Shown here: one piece after another, positions 24,254 to 32,815 of the stretch
How the letters are laid out: the number at the start of each line of letters is the position of its first letter
How positions within the stretch are numbered: position 1 is the first letter of the stretch
NCBI GenBank assembly: GCA_944367045.1
Contig: CALVWI010000015.1
Span: forward strand, 1 to 40,036
Reading direction: 5' to 3'
From: an uncultured Clostridia bacterium
GTDB taxonomy: Bacteria; Bacillota; Clostridia; Christensenellales; Borkfalkiaceae
Length of the DNA: 40,036 bases
Notes under the pieces: model-generated
Told to the model about the DNA's origin: nothing
Databases searched by the model: none
The model's input: only the letters and a program-made list of their open reading frames with translations
Position numbers and translations under genes: made by a program

Positions 24254-26761
24254 ATGAAAACGCGCACGAAAACCATGTTCGCCCTTCTCACAGCGCTTCT
24301 TTTGGCGCTCCTTACGGGCACAGCCCTCGCCCTTCCCGAAGTCCTCACGGCCTCGGCCGTCTCGGCGCCCTCTCTCTTCCTTCCGGGCTCCTACGAGGAA
24401 TACCTTCCCCTCGACTACCCCTCCGACGCCGCCATGACGGAGGAGTACATCGCCGTTGCCGACGGCGCCAACCTCTACCTTTTCGACCGCGCCGAGGGCC
24501 GCTATTCCCTCTACACCCACCGCGGGACGGTCTCCAAGCTGCAGTTCACGAGCGACGGCAGGCTGTTCTTCTCCGACCAGAATGCCCAGCTCTACCGCTA
24601 TGACTTCACGCGCGGCGAGGCCGTGCTGCAGGAGAACGTCCCCTGCGCCACCTTCCTCATCGCGGAGAACACCCTCTACACGGCGGTCATCGCAGGCAAT
24701 ACGACGACGCTCTACGCCATCCCGTGCGACAGCGCGCAGATCTCCTTCGACCGCGCCGTGCTCATCGACAACGTGCCCTCCCCTGCGGGCGCATCGCCCC
24801 GCCTCGCCTTTGAGAGCGGCATCCTCTACTGCGCGTTCAACCATCAGGTCTATGCCTATGCCAATTCCGAGACGGGCTACAGCCGCGAGCCGCACTATCT
24901 CGCGGGCCCCTCGACGGACGTCACCAACCTCTCCGCCTTCTGCTCGCACGAGGGCGAATTTTACTACACCGTCAACGGCACGCTCGAGCGCGACGGGCTT
25001 TACCGCACCGTGCTCGACGGCAGCAGCACCCTCCTCATGGCAGGCAGCGGGTTTTCTGCCCTCTTCTCCTATGACGGCACCCTCTATGCCGTGCAGAACG
25101 GCTCGGTGCGCGCCTTCTCCCTCACCGAGGACAGCGCTTCCCTCACGGGCTATGAGATCGGCGCCGCCTCGGACGCTCCCAACCGCATCTCGGAGGCGGG
25201 CGAAACGGTGCGCGCGGGAGACCTCCTCGTCATCTCGGACAGGGGCAACCGCCGCGTGCTCGTCTATGACGAGGCGTCGGAAGAATACACCGCCTATCCT
25301 CTCGACGGCGTTCCCTCCTGCGTCGCGACGGACGGCGAGAGCTTCGCGGTCAGCGTCGGCAACGCCATCTACATCTACGACAGCGGCGAAAGCGAACCCC
25401 GCTATACCCACACGGCGGAGAGCACCGTCTCGGGCATCACCTCCGTCTACGGGAAGTACTACTACGTGACCGAGCACAGCTACTACGGCATCGCGGAGGA
25501 GGGCGCGCGCGAGTTCACCCGCACGGGCACCTCCATGCCCGTCGCCATCACGAGCGACCTTCTCGGCAACATCTATGTCGCGACCGCCGTCTCGGTGGGC
25601 CAGACCGCGCTCGTCTACCGCTACACCGAGAGCGAATTTTTGGACTATACCGCCTCGGGCACGCCCGTCGGCGACGGCTGGACGCTCCCCGGCAACTTCC
25701 GCTCCCTCCGCGCCGACTACGAGGGCAACCTCTACTACCTCGTGGGCAGCGCGCTCTATCAGAACGGCGCGCGGCTGGAGACCTTCGACGCCTCCTCCGT
25801 CCTCTACCACGGGACGGGAGCGACGCCCTCGCCCGTCTCCTTCGCCCTCTCCTTCGAGGACGGCACCGTCTACCTCAACTACGGCGACTTCATGCTGAAG
25901 GCCGAGCTTGCCTTCCCCAACCTCGGGGCAGTTCCCGCGGCGGGCCTCTACGAGTCCCTCCGCACCGCAGAGAGCGCAGGCTCTCTCTCCTACGTCACCG
26001 TGCGCGAAGGAGCCGTCGGCGTCGCCGTCGACCTCTCCCTGCTGAATGCGGACAGCACCGCCTTCTCCTATTCCTCGCACAGCCGCATCGGGTCGGGCAG
26101 CGCGCTCGTTCTCGGCGAAACAGAGCAGTTCCTCCTCGTCGCCATCTACGGCGACCATGCCTACACGGTCATGCTCGTCCCCGAGGACGCCTGCACGCCC
26201 GTCCTCTCCTCCGTCCGCGAGACGAACGACACGCGCTTCATCTCGAGCGACGTATCGCTCACGTCCGCCCCACTCTTTTCCGAGGCGCTCACGCTTGAAG
26301 CGCTCCCCCGCGGCACCGCCGTCACCGTGATCGCAGAACTGACGCCCCCCGAAGGCCCCGCCTTTGCGGAGGTCACCTTCGGCGAGAGCGGCCACGGCTA
26401 CGTTCCCCTCTCCTACCTCACGGCGGCCTCGCCCGCCCTCACGGAGAGCGACGACTACAGCCTCGGCTATCTCAAGGCGGACGCGAACGGCATCACCTTC
26501 TATGCGGCGGACGACCGCACGCAGACGGTGCGCGTCACCGAGCGCATCCAAGTGAAGATCTACGAAGCGGAAAACGGCGCCTACAACGTATGCTTTACCG
26601 ATGAGTCGGGCACGCTGTATACCGCACAGGTCACGGAGGATATGATCGAGGCGGGCGGCGAGGATGCCCTCCGCATCAGCATCATCATCATTCTCTGCGT
26701 CATCGCGGTGGGCATCGGCGCGGTGTACGTGCTGCTTGTTCCAAAGAAAACAAAAAATTGA
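24254..26761 (+). CDS. large signal-anchored beta-propeller membrane protein
   Basis: The 835-residue protein has a signal peptide (residues 1-25), a long ectodomain made of short beta-repeats (LYLFDRAEGRYSLYTH, GRLFFSDQNAQLYRYD, LLVISDRGNRRVLVYDEASEE and similar units, NHL- or WD-like, about residues 55-570), an SH3-like region near 670-735, a final small domain, and a C-terminal helix (ISIIIILCVIAVGIGAVYVLLV) with a KKTKN tail. It has the same overall build as the 234-residue protein beside the cassette. No enzyme motif is visible. It is preceded by a promoter only 6 bases from ATG and has no ribosome site. A long open frame on the other strand is an effect of codon bias. Confidence 0.8.
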   Translation: MKTRTKTMFALLTALLLALLTGTALALPEVLTASAVSAPSLFLPGSYEEYLPLDYPSDAAMTEEYIAVADGANLYLFDRAEGRYSLYTHRGTVSKLQFTSDGRLFFSDQNAQLYRYDFTRGEAVLQENVPCATFLIAENTLYTAVIAGNTTTLYAIPCDSAQISFDRAVLIDNVPSPAGASPRLAFESGILYCAFNHQVYAYANSETGYSREPHYLAGPSTDVTNLSAFCSHEGEFYYTVNGTLERDGLYRTVLDGSSTLLMAGSGFSALFSYDGTLYAVQNGSVRAFSLTEDSASLTGYEIGAASDAPNRISEAGETVRAGDLLVISDRGNRRVLVYDEASEEYTAYPLDGVPSCVATDGESFAVSVGNAIYIYDSGESEPRYTHTAESTVSGITSVYGKYYYVTEHSYYGIAEEGAREFTRTGTSMPVAITSDLLGNIYVATAVSVGQTALVYRYTESEFLDYTASGTPVGDGWTLPGNFRSLRADYEGNLYYLVGSALYQNGARLETFDASSVLYHGTGATPSPVSFALSFEDGTVYLNYGDFMLKAELAFPNLGAVPAAGLYESLRTAESAGSLSYVTVREGAVGVAVDLSLLNADSTAFSYSSHSRIGSGSALVLGETEQFLLVAIYGDHAYTVMLVPEDACTPVLSSVRETNDTRFISSDVSLTSAPLFSEALTLEALPRGTAVTVIAELTPPEGPAFAEVTFGESGHGYVPLSYLTAASPALTESDDYSLGYLKADANGITFYAADDRTQTVRVTERIQVKIYEAENGAYNVCFTDESGTLYTAQVTEDMIEAGGEDALRISIIIILCVIAVGIGAVYVLLVPKKTKN

Positions 26762-26771
26762 CGGCACCCTA

Positions 26772-26800
26772 TTGACTTTGTCGAAAAAAGGTGTTAATAT
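26772..26800 (+). promoter_or_regulatory. promoter of the GH43 gene
   Basis: TTGACT (26772-26777), 17 bases, TAATAT (26795-26800) on the plus strand, 31 bases before ATG 26832. A Shine-Dalgarno sequence lies in the leader, so this transcript is conventionally led. Confidence 0.8.
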
Positions 26801-26831
26801 AGGTACGATCAAAATAGGATGGTGGAATTTC

Positions 26832-27827
26832 ATGCAATATCTCTCCCCTTTGGTGCTTCAGCGCGCCGACCCCTATCTGTATAAGTTCAACAAGAAGTAC
26901 TATTTCACGGGCACCTGCCCCGACTACGACCGCATCGAGCTGCGCTGTGCAGACACGATCAACGGCATCGCGACGGCGACCCCGCGCACCATCTGGATGC
27001 GCCACAACACCGGCAAGATGGCCTCCCACATCTGGGCGCCCGAGATCCACTACATCATGGGCAAGTGGGTCATCTACTTCGCCGCGGGCGAACTTCCGGG
27101 CATCTGGGACATCCGCCCCTATGCGCTCATCTGTGAGGGCGACGACCCCATGGAGGACAGCTGGATCGAAGCGGGCATGATGCAGGCGGCCGAGGGCGAC
27201 CCCTACTCCTTCACCGATTTCTCCCTCGACATGACGGTCTTTGAGCACCGCGGCAAGTGGTACACCATCTGGGCACAGAAGGTGGGCACCGTCAACGGTA
27301 TCTCGAACCTCTACATCGCCGAACTCGAGACGCCCGTCAAGCTCCGCACCGTGCAGGTGCTCCTGACGACGCCCGACTACGACTGGGAGCGCGACGGCGG
27401 CTTCTGGGTCAACGAGGGTCCCGCCGTTTTAAAGCATCACGGCAAGATCTTCGTCACCTTCTCGGCCTCCGCGACGGGCGCATGCTACTGCATGGGTATG
27501 CTGACGGCCGACCTCAACTCCGACCTTCTCGATCCCCTCTCGTGGAGAAAGAGCCGCTATCCCGTGCTGCAGACGGATGAGACGCTCAAGGTGTACGGCC
27601 CCGGGCACAACTGCTTCGTGCGCGGCGACGAGAACGAGCATCTGACCCTCCTCCACTTCCGTTCCTACGAGAAAATCACGGGCGACCCGCTCAACGACCA
27701 CAACCGCCACGCGCACGTGATGAAGCTCTCCTTCGACGAGAACGACGCGCCCGTGTTCAAGCTCAATCCCGACGAGCTCTACAACACGCCCTTCATCAAC
27801 GAGATCCAAAAGAACATCAACGACTAA
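26832..27827 (+). CDS. glycoside hydrolase family 43-like enzyme
   Basis: The 331-residue protein has a five-bladed propeller layout with the GH43 residues: base D13 in RADPYLYK, Asp D133 in SLDMTVFEH, and acid E195 in VNEGPAVLKH. Related enzymes remove arabinose or xylose from plant polysaccharides. There is no signal peptide, so it works in the cytoplasm on imported oligosaccharides. ATG 26832 follows GGATGGTGG. It is the only carbohydrate enzyme here, with no transporter beside it, and has its own promoter and terminator. The exact substrate is not readable. Confidence 0.88.
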   Translation: MQYLSPLVLQRADPYLYKFNKKYYFTGTCPDYDRIELRCADTINGIATATPRTIWMRHNTGKMASHIWAPEIHYIMGKWVIYFAAGELPGIWDIRPYALICEGDDPMEDSWIEAGMMQAAEGDPYSFTDFSLDMTVFEHRGKWYTIWAQKVGTVNGISNLYIAELETPVKLRTVQVLLTTPDYDWERDGGFWVNEGPAVLKHHGKIFVTFSASATGACYCMGMLTADLNSDLLDPLSWRKSRYPVLQTDETLKVYGPGHNCFVRGDENEHLTLLHFRSYEKITGDPLNDHNRHAHVMKLSFDENDAPVFKLNPDELYNTPFINEIQKNIND

Positions 27828-27835
27828 GCTCTTAC

Positions 27836-27864
27836 GGCCCGCTCCGTTCGGCGGGCCTTTTTTT
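27836..27864 (+). terminator. intrinsic terminator of the GH43 gene
   Basis: A 7-pair stem (27836-27842 with 27851-27857) is followed by seven T on the plus strand. It stands 8 bases after the stop and back to back with the terminator of the convergent operon. Confidence 0.9.
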
Positions 27865-27877
27865 GTGCAAAAAAAGA

Positions 27878-27911
27878 AGCCGCGGGCGCTTGAAATCAAG
27901 CGCCCGCGGCT
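27878..27911 (-). terminator. long palindromic terminator of the asparaginase operon
   Basis: A 16-pair perfect stem with a 2-base loop (27878-27893 with 27896-27911) is followed on the minus strand by TCTTTTTTT. It ends the operon coming from the right. Its arm shares the run AGCGCCCGCGGC with the palindrome at 11462-11490. Confidence 0.85.
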
Positions 27912-27973
27912 CCGGGTACAACACATACTTTTTTTCTGACCATGAGATACGAAAAAGTATATATGAAATTGTC

Positions 27974-28984
27974 TTAAAAGATATCGAACTCGACGGGAGT
28001 ACGGAAGTACTTCTCCGCCGCCTTTCCCCGCCTTCCGCCCGAAAGGGCCGCCATGAGTTTGGCGTACGCCGCCTCAAGCGTCATGCAGCGCGCCTCGATG
28101 ACGTTCTCGAAAGACAGGAGCCGCCGCCCCACCGCATAGGTGCCGAGGGCGCTCCCCTCGCGCTCCACCTGCGTCGTGATGACGATGAGCTTGCCCGCCT
28201 CGGCCAAACGCTTGACGGCGGTAAAGCAGGCGTCCTCGCGGTATGCAGGGAGCCCGCCCGAGCCGAACGTCTCCAAGATCAGCCCGTCGCACTTGTCCTC
28301 GAGGTAGTCAAAGATGCCCGCATCCAGGCCGGGCGTGAGCTTTAAGACGAACACCCGCTCGTTGAGCTCATGCAGAAAGACGGGCGAGCCGTGCGGCCTG
28401 TCGCCGCGGAGATAGTAGAAGGGCGCGCCGTCCCGCATGACGGCAACAGCGGGGAAATCGACGCTCGAAAAGGCATTATAGCTGCGTGTGCGCGTCTTTC
28501 TCGCGCGCGTGCCGAGGATGACGTTGCCGTCGAACACGATGCGTACGCCCCATGCCCCGTCGTCCGCGCAGAAGCGGAAGGCGTCGTATAAATTTCGCCG
28601 CGCATCGGTGTCGCGAAGGTAGGCGGACTTCTGCGAACCCGTCAGAACGACGGGTTTCCTGCTGTTCGAAACGAGATAGGAGAGCGCCGCCGCGGTGTAC
28701 GCCATCGTGTCCGTGCCGTGGGTGACGACGAACCCGTCGTAACTTTTATAATTCTCCTCGATGAGCGAGGCGATCTTCAGCCAGTGCGGGCAGTAGACGT
28801 CCGTGCTGTCGAGGTTGAAGGGCTGCACCGTTTCCACCGAGCAGAACTCGGCGATCTCGGGCACACATTCGAGGAGCTCTTCCGAGGTCATCGCGGGAGC
28901 GAGGCCATTCTCGGTATTCTTGGAGGCGATCGTGCCGCCTGTTGCGATCATGAGCAGTTTTTTCTTGGATTTTGAAAAGAGCAT
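27974..28984 (-). CDS. ansA: L-asparaginase (type I)
   Basis: The 336-residue enzyme hydrolyses asparagine to aspartate and ammonia. The nucleophile threonine lies in ATGGTIAS (14-21) and the second catalytic group in HGTDTM (89-94). The GSQKSAYLRDTDARRN loop is typical of the type I cytoplasmic family, and no signal peptide is present. ATG at 28984 is one base after the stop of the upstream gene; I rejected the longer frame because it runs into that gene. It is the last gene in its operon and could supply aspartate for argG. Confidence 0.93.
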   Translation of the reverse strand: MLFSKSKKKLLMIATGGTIASKNTENGLAPAMTSEELLECVPEIAEFCSVETVQPFNLDSTDVYCPHWLKIASLIEENYKSYDGFVVTHGTDTMAYTAAALSYLVSNSRKPVVLTGSQKSAYLRDTDARRNLYDAFRFCADDGAWGVRIVFDGNVILGTRARKTRTRSYNAFSSVDFPAVAVMRDGAPFYYLRGDRPHGSPVFLHELNERVFVLKLTPGLDAGIFDYLEDKCDGLILETFGSGGLPAYREDACFTAVKRLAEAGKLIVITTQVEREGSALGTYAVGRRLLSFENVIEARCMTLEAAYAKLMAALSGGRRGKAAEKYFRTPVEFDIF

Positions 28985-28985
28985 C

Positions 28986-29606
28986 TTATCTGAGTTTCTC
29001 TGCAAGTTTTGTAAGTACGGCCTTGGGATAGCCGAGATCGAGGAGATACGCCTCCGCACCGAGGGGCGAGACGGGCTGCTTCACCTTCGCCCCCGCAAGC
29101 TCCAAAATGGCATTGGCGAGCGGAACGAGCGTCCCCTCTTCGCCGACAAGGAGCGCACCCTCGCGCAGCTCGGCAAGGCGGGCGAAGAGCGAGAACGTCT
29201 CCTCGCGTTCGAAGAAGTCGTCGTATGCTGCGACGGGCACGATCTGAAAGCCGTCGGGTGCCGTTTCGGGCGGCTCCCCGAACAGGCAGGCAAACGTCCC
29301 GAAGCGCGTAAACCGCTTACTGTCGTATCTGACGCCGCCGAGCTCGAGGCAGGCCCTCCCCTCCCAGAGGAAGGACCGCGCGCCTAAGTGGGCCGCCACG
29401 CGCTTGATGAGGCGGATGTCGTAGGGCGCGTCCTCCTCTTTCGCCTCGAGCACGCGCTCCACGCGGGCGCACTGCAGGCGGTCGTGCGAGCCGACGGGCG
29501 CCAGCACCCGCTCCCCTTCCTTCACGGGAAAGTCCGCGCGGTACCAATACACGCGGTCCGCAATGTTTTCGTCCTCCGAAAAGCGGAGGGCGGCGAACGT
29601 CACCAT
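28986..29606 (-). CDS. hypothetical soluble protein with PriA-N-like start
   Basis: I do not recognise a family with certainty. The 206-residue protein opens with a beta-rich segment (VKEGERVLAPVGSHDRLQCARVERVLE, residues 28-54) that recalls the 3'-end-binding domain of PriA. Then follows a helical-beta region (YDSKRFTRFGTFACLFGEP) and a final helical part (LDLGYPKAVLTKLAEKLR). No membrane helix is visible. ATG 29606 overlaps the end of the upstream gene by 7 bases. It lies in an operon with asparaginase, but that does not fix a function. Confidence 0.65.
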   Translation of the reverse strand: MVTFAALRFSEDENIADRVYWYRADFPVKEGERVLAPVGSHDRLQCARVERVLEAKEEDAPYDIRLIKRVAAHLGARSFLWEGRACLELGGVRYDSKRFTRFGTFACLFGEPPETAPDGFQIVPVAAYDDFFEREETFSLFARLAELREGALLVGEEGTLVPLANAILELAGAKVKQPVSPLGAEAYLLDLGYPKAVLTKLAEKLR

Positions 29607-30667
29607 TCGTTGGGGAAGGGCGGACGCTCTTCCATCCACCAGTCCTCGTAGTAATGAACATAAGCCGAACAATTCGCGCTCACGTCGTCGGTGAGAGGAA
29701 GTTCGCTCTCATTCCAAAACGCCGTCACGAACGCCTCGCACGTCTCCGTCGAGATGTCCTTCAAAAACGCCGCACCCAGCTCCAAAATATTCTCGGGGCG
29801 GTGGGAGCAGGACAGGACGGCGTCCTCCAAGCGGCGGTTGCAGGGGAAGAGCACGCGGTTCTCGAGCAAAATGAGCCGATACACCGAATAGACGATCTCC
29901 TGCGCGAGGTGCGCGCGCATATAGGCGTTGTCCTCCTTCACGCATTGAAGGAAGTACCCGCGGTTGAGCTGCAAATTGGCATTGAAGCAGCGCACCTTGT
30001 CCGAAACTTCGTGTTCGGGGTAGGCCGAGATCTTGTCGACGATGCCCTGAATATCCTTGTCGAGGGAATAGAGGGCGACGGCGTCGCGGTAGGCGTTGCG
30101 GGTGGGCTCGGAGGCGTGCTCGGCGGCAAGCAAAAGCACTTCCTTGCTCTTGAACTTGACGTCGAAGTACCCGCCCTCGTAGGTACAGTGCCCGTAGACG
30201 ACCTCTGCAAGGCGGTTCTCCGCTTTACGCCTCTCGTAGTCCTCTTCCGTGACGACGATGATGGCGTCGAGATCGGAATCGGGGCGGGCGTTCCCATGCA
30301 TGACGGAACCACCCACGACGACGGCGATGACGCCCTCCATCGCGGAGTAGTACTTGACGAGCTCCTTCATGCTCTCTTCGTGGTGTTTCAGCATATGGTA
30401 TCCCCCCTTTCCCTCTTGGATGAGGGCCTGCTTCTCGGCGTGCGTAAGCTGCTTTAAGTGCCACTCGCGGCTCCTCGCCTCATGTTCGGTGACAAATTCT
30501 TCAAAGTAGACAAGGCAAACGGGCAGGCGGCTCCGCGTATACTTTGCCCCCTTGCCCGCGTTATGGCGCCTGACACGCCCCGAAAGATCGTTTGTAAAGC
30601 CCGCGTAATAGCTCCCGTCCGCGCAGGAGAGGAGATACGCGAAGTACCGCTCACTCGTTCTCTTCAT
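29600..30667 (-). CDS. GIY-YIG endonuclease-like / nucleotidyltransferase fusion
   Basis: The 355-residue frame joins two families. Residues 1-85 are a UPF0213-type GIY-YIG domain (YLLSCADGSYYAGFTNDL, HNAGKGAKYTRSRLPV, EEFVTEHEARSREW). Residues 92-355 are a nucleotidyltransferase of the minimal type: VVVGGSVMHGNARPDSDLDAIIV with D132 and D134 as metal ligands, then a long helical domain. The linker QEGKGGYHM is coded by a run that is itself a ribosome site (AAAGGGGGG) 8 bases before an in-frame ATG at 30394, so a separate 264-residue nucleotidyltransferase may also be made. The start at 30667 overlaps the upstream gene by 17 bases. The order of the two domains is unusual. Confidence 0.8.
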   Translation of the reverse strand: MKRTSERYFAYLLSCADGSYYAGFTNDLSGRVRRHNAGKGAKYTRSRLPVCLVYFEEFVTEHEARSREWHLKQLTHAEKQALIQEGKGGYHMLKHHEESMKELVKYYSAMEGVIAVVVGGSVMHGNARPDSDLDAIIVVTEEDYERRKAENRLAEVVYGHCTYEGGYFDVKFKSKEVLLLAAEHASEPTRNAYRDAVALYSLDKDIQGIVDKISAYPEHEVSDKVRCFNANLQLNRGYFLQCVKEDNAYMRAHLAQEIVYSVYRLILLENRVLFPCNRRLEDAVLSCSHRPENILELGAAFLKDISTETCEAFVTAFWNESELPLTDDVSANCSAYVHYYEDWWMEERPPFPNEW

Positions 30668-31979
30668 GCTCCTCGGGCTGTTCTTCGCCCGCCGCCTGTC
30701 CTTCGGCCGCTTCCTCGGAGGCGGCTTGCCCTTCGTTCCCTGCTGCGGACGAGATCTGCGCCTCGGGCGTTCCGGCAGCTTCAAGCTGTCCCCGCTTTCT
30801 CGCACGCTTGGTCTCCACGCTGCAGACGACGACTGCGGCAATGAAGAAGGCAACGATAAACCCGCCGACGGCGACGATGATCAGGCTGATATCGCCCGTA
30901 ACGGCAGCGCGGTAAGACGAGAAATACACGGTGCTCTCCTGTTCATAGAGTGCAACGGCGACGGCATTCACGTTCTCCGCAGCCTTCTGCAGCTGCTGAT
31001 ACTGCTCGTTGACGCGCGCATCGAAGGAGGCGATGTTCTCATCGGTGAGGGATGCGATCTCGCTGTCGATCTGGATATTTCTGACTTCCAGATCCGCGAT
31101 CATCTTCTGTACGTCGTTGTCGGGCTCGGTCGTGGGAAGGCTCTCCAAGAGCTCCCTCAAAGCGGCGATCTTATCCTCGTTGATCACCCTTTCGCGCTGC
31201 AGTTTGGCGATGGTGACATCCCGCTCCTCCAGCGTGACATACCCGCGCAGCTCGAGCTCTTCCTGCAGGGAATTGAGGATGCTGTCCCCGCAGGCGACGG
31301 CGGCCTCCGCGCGGTAGGCAGAGAGCGTCTTGCCGCCCACCGCATATCCGGCGCGGTATTCCGAGATCCACCCGTCGTACGCCCCGAGAATGCTTTCACG
31401 TCCCTCCCGAAGGAGGGTGAGCCTGTCCTCGAAGGTGGCGTCCTGAAAGACTTCCTCGTCGATGGAGTAGCCGATGCTCTGCGTCTTTTCGAGGACGCCG
31501 TCAAGGGCGACCTGCGTGATGGCGCGGATAAAGGCCTGCGCCGTCTCGCGCGAGGAGAAGTATTCCCCGTCGACGGCAATGATGTAGTTGCCCGTGCGGC
31601 GCTCCCCTTCCTCAGTCTCCTCGTAGACCGGCGTCACGGAGATGTCGTCCTCACGGAGCATCGTATCGATATCAATGGAGCCGAACCGTTCATCCGAAGC
31701 CTTCGCGGAGTTGAGCGACTCATACGAAATGAACTCGTAGTAGGAAAAGTCCGATCCGTCCGGATACTTGAAGGTCCCGCTCGCAGGATAGGAAAAGTAA
31801 AACTCCATGGAATATTCTCTGTTTATGGGGTTGACGACAAAGCCTATAAAGATCGTCAGTACGGCCGCAAACAGGACGGAGGCGATCAACACCGCCCATA
31901 TGTGTTTGAAGACCATGCGGAAGACTTCTCCGATGGTCACGCCCTCCTCCCGCACGGGCCGCATCTCTTGTTCTTGCAT
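30651..31979 (-). CDS. Wzz-like (chain-length determinant type) membrane protein
   Basis: The 442-residue protein has two membrane helices: one near residues 27-47 (WAVLIASVLFAAVLTIFIG) and one near 378-400 (ISLIIVAVGGFIVAFFIAAVVV). Between them lies a large extracellular helical region with coiled coil. This is the layout of polysaccharide co-polymerases (Wzz/CpsC/YveK-like). The cytoplasmic tail is a long, low-complexity Glu/Ala/Gln stretch with no Walker motifs, so it has no kinase domain. I chose ATG 31979 because AAAGGA precedes it; the frame opens at 32009 but no ribosome site supports that. No glycosyltransferase or tyrosine kinase gene lies nearby. Confidence 0.72.
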   Translation of the reverse strand: MQEQEMRPVREEGVTIGEVFRMVFKHIWAVLIASVLFAAVLTIFIGFVVNPINREYSMEFYFSYPASGTFKYPDGSDFSYYEFISYESLNSAKASDERFGSIDIDTMLREDDISVTPVYEETEEGERRTGNYIIAVDGEYFSSRETAQAFIRAITQVALDGVLEKTQSIGYSIDEEVFQDATFEDRLTLLREGRESILGAYDGWISEYRAGYAVGGKTLSAYRAEAAVACGDSILNSLQEELELRGYVTLEERDVTIAKLQRERVINEDKIAALRELLESLPTTEPDNDVQKMIADLEVRNIQIDSEIASLTDENIASFDARVNEQYQQLQKAAENVNAVAVALYEQESTVYFSSYRAAVTGDISLIIVAVGGFIVAFFIAAVVVCSVETKRARKRGQLEAAGTPEAQISSAAGNEGQAASEEAAEGQAAGEEQPEEHEENE

Positions 31980-32035
31980 TTTATCCTTTGTACTCCTGTC
32001 TGTATCCATTATTCTGTATGGCTTTCAGTATTCCT

Positions 32036-32064
32036 ATTATAGCTTTTTTAATCTCTCCCGTCAA
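32036..32064 (-). promoter_or_regulatory. promoter of the Wzz-like/asparaginase operon
   Basis: TTGACG (32059-32064), 17 bases, TATAAT (32036-32041) on the minus strand. The leader to the chosen ATG 31979 is about 50 bases. Confidence 0.8.
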
Positions 32065-32113
32065 CCGCAAGCGGCTGGTAATTTTTATGAAAGGCCGTTC
32101 GATCGAAAAAAAC

Positions 32114-32148
32114 AGGGAACTTTTCTCCGTTTCAGAGAACTGTTCCCT
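32114..32148 (-). terminator. intrinsic terminator of the radC-kinase-regulator operon
   Basis: A stem of AGGGAAC/GTTCCCT (32114-32120 with 32142-32148), with an inner TTCTC/GAGAA helix, is followed on the minus strand by TGTTTTTTTC. It lies 10 bases after the response regulator stop. Confidence 0.85.
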
Positions 32149-32158
32149 CTCTTTCTCT

Positions 32159-32806
32159 TTATTTTCCCCTCGCGGCCTCGCGGAGAGCGGTGATGGCGCT
32201 CGCCCTGCCGTCCGCGCCCGTCTTCTCGTAGATGGAGGAGATGTAGTTGCGGGCCGTGCCGTCCGAGAGCTTCAAGGCCGCCGCGATCTGTTTGTTGGTG
32301 AACCCGTCGCAGAGCATGAGGGCGATCTCCGTCTCGCGGTCGGAGAGGGAGAAGGCGCGCTTCAATTTGAGTTCGCGGTCATTGCCCACCATGCGCGCGG
32401 CGTCGGCGATGTGGCGGGCGATCTTGGCGGGGAGGATGGTATCTCCCTTATAGGCGTTCTTGATGGAATCGATGAGCGCGGAGGCCGAGGTGTCCTTTAA
32501 AAGATACCCGCTCGCGCCGTTGTTGATGGCGCCCAGGATGTAGTCGCTGTCGTCGAAGGTGGTCAAAACGAGCACCTTGACGTCGGGGTGCGTGCGCTTG
32601 ATCTGCTGCGTCGAGATGACGCCGTTCATCACGGGCATGCGGATATCCATCAGGACGACGTCGGGCTTGAGTTCCCCGACGAGCCGCACGGCCTCCTCGC
32701 CGTTCCCTGCGATGCCCACCACTTCGAGTTCCTCATCGGACGAGAGCACGCTCTTGATGCCGTCCGCAAGGATCGCCTGGTCGTCTGCGATCAGGACCTT
32801 GATCAT
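32159..32806 (-). CDS. NarL/LuxR-type response regulator
   Basis: The 215-residue regulator has a receiver domain with acidic residues D8 and D9 and phospho-acceptor D54 (VVLMDIRMP). A C-terminal LuxR-type HTH spans about 148-205 (LSDRETEIALMLCDGFTNKQIAAALKLSDGTARNYISSIY). The kinase partner is encoded 9 bases upstream. ATG 32806 follows GAGGAGG. Such pairs often control nearby exporters or cell envelope genes, but no target gene is marked by position here. Confidence 0.95.
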   Translation of the reverse strand: MIKVLIADDQAILADGIKSVLSSDEELEVVGIAGNGEEAVRLVGELKPDVVLMDIRMPVMNGVISTQQIKRTHPDVKVLVLTTFDDSDYILGAINNGASGYLLKDTSASALIDSIKNAYKGDTILPAKIARHIADAARMVGNDRELKLKRAFSLSDRETEIALMLCDGFTNKQIAAALKLSDGTARNYISSIYEKTGADGRASAITALREAARGK

Positions 32807-32815
32807 ATAGCCTCC

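Noticed and set aside
24152..26833. 893-residue open frame on the minus strand
   Set aside because: It is antiparallel to the signal-anchored 835-residue gene, has a low-complexity Arg/Glu/Gly/Val composition, and no start context. GC-rich codons keep the frame open.
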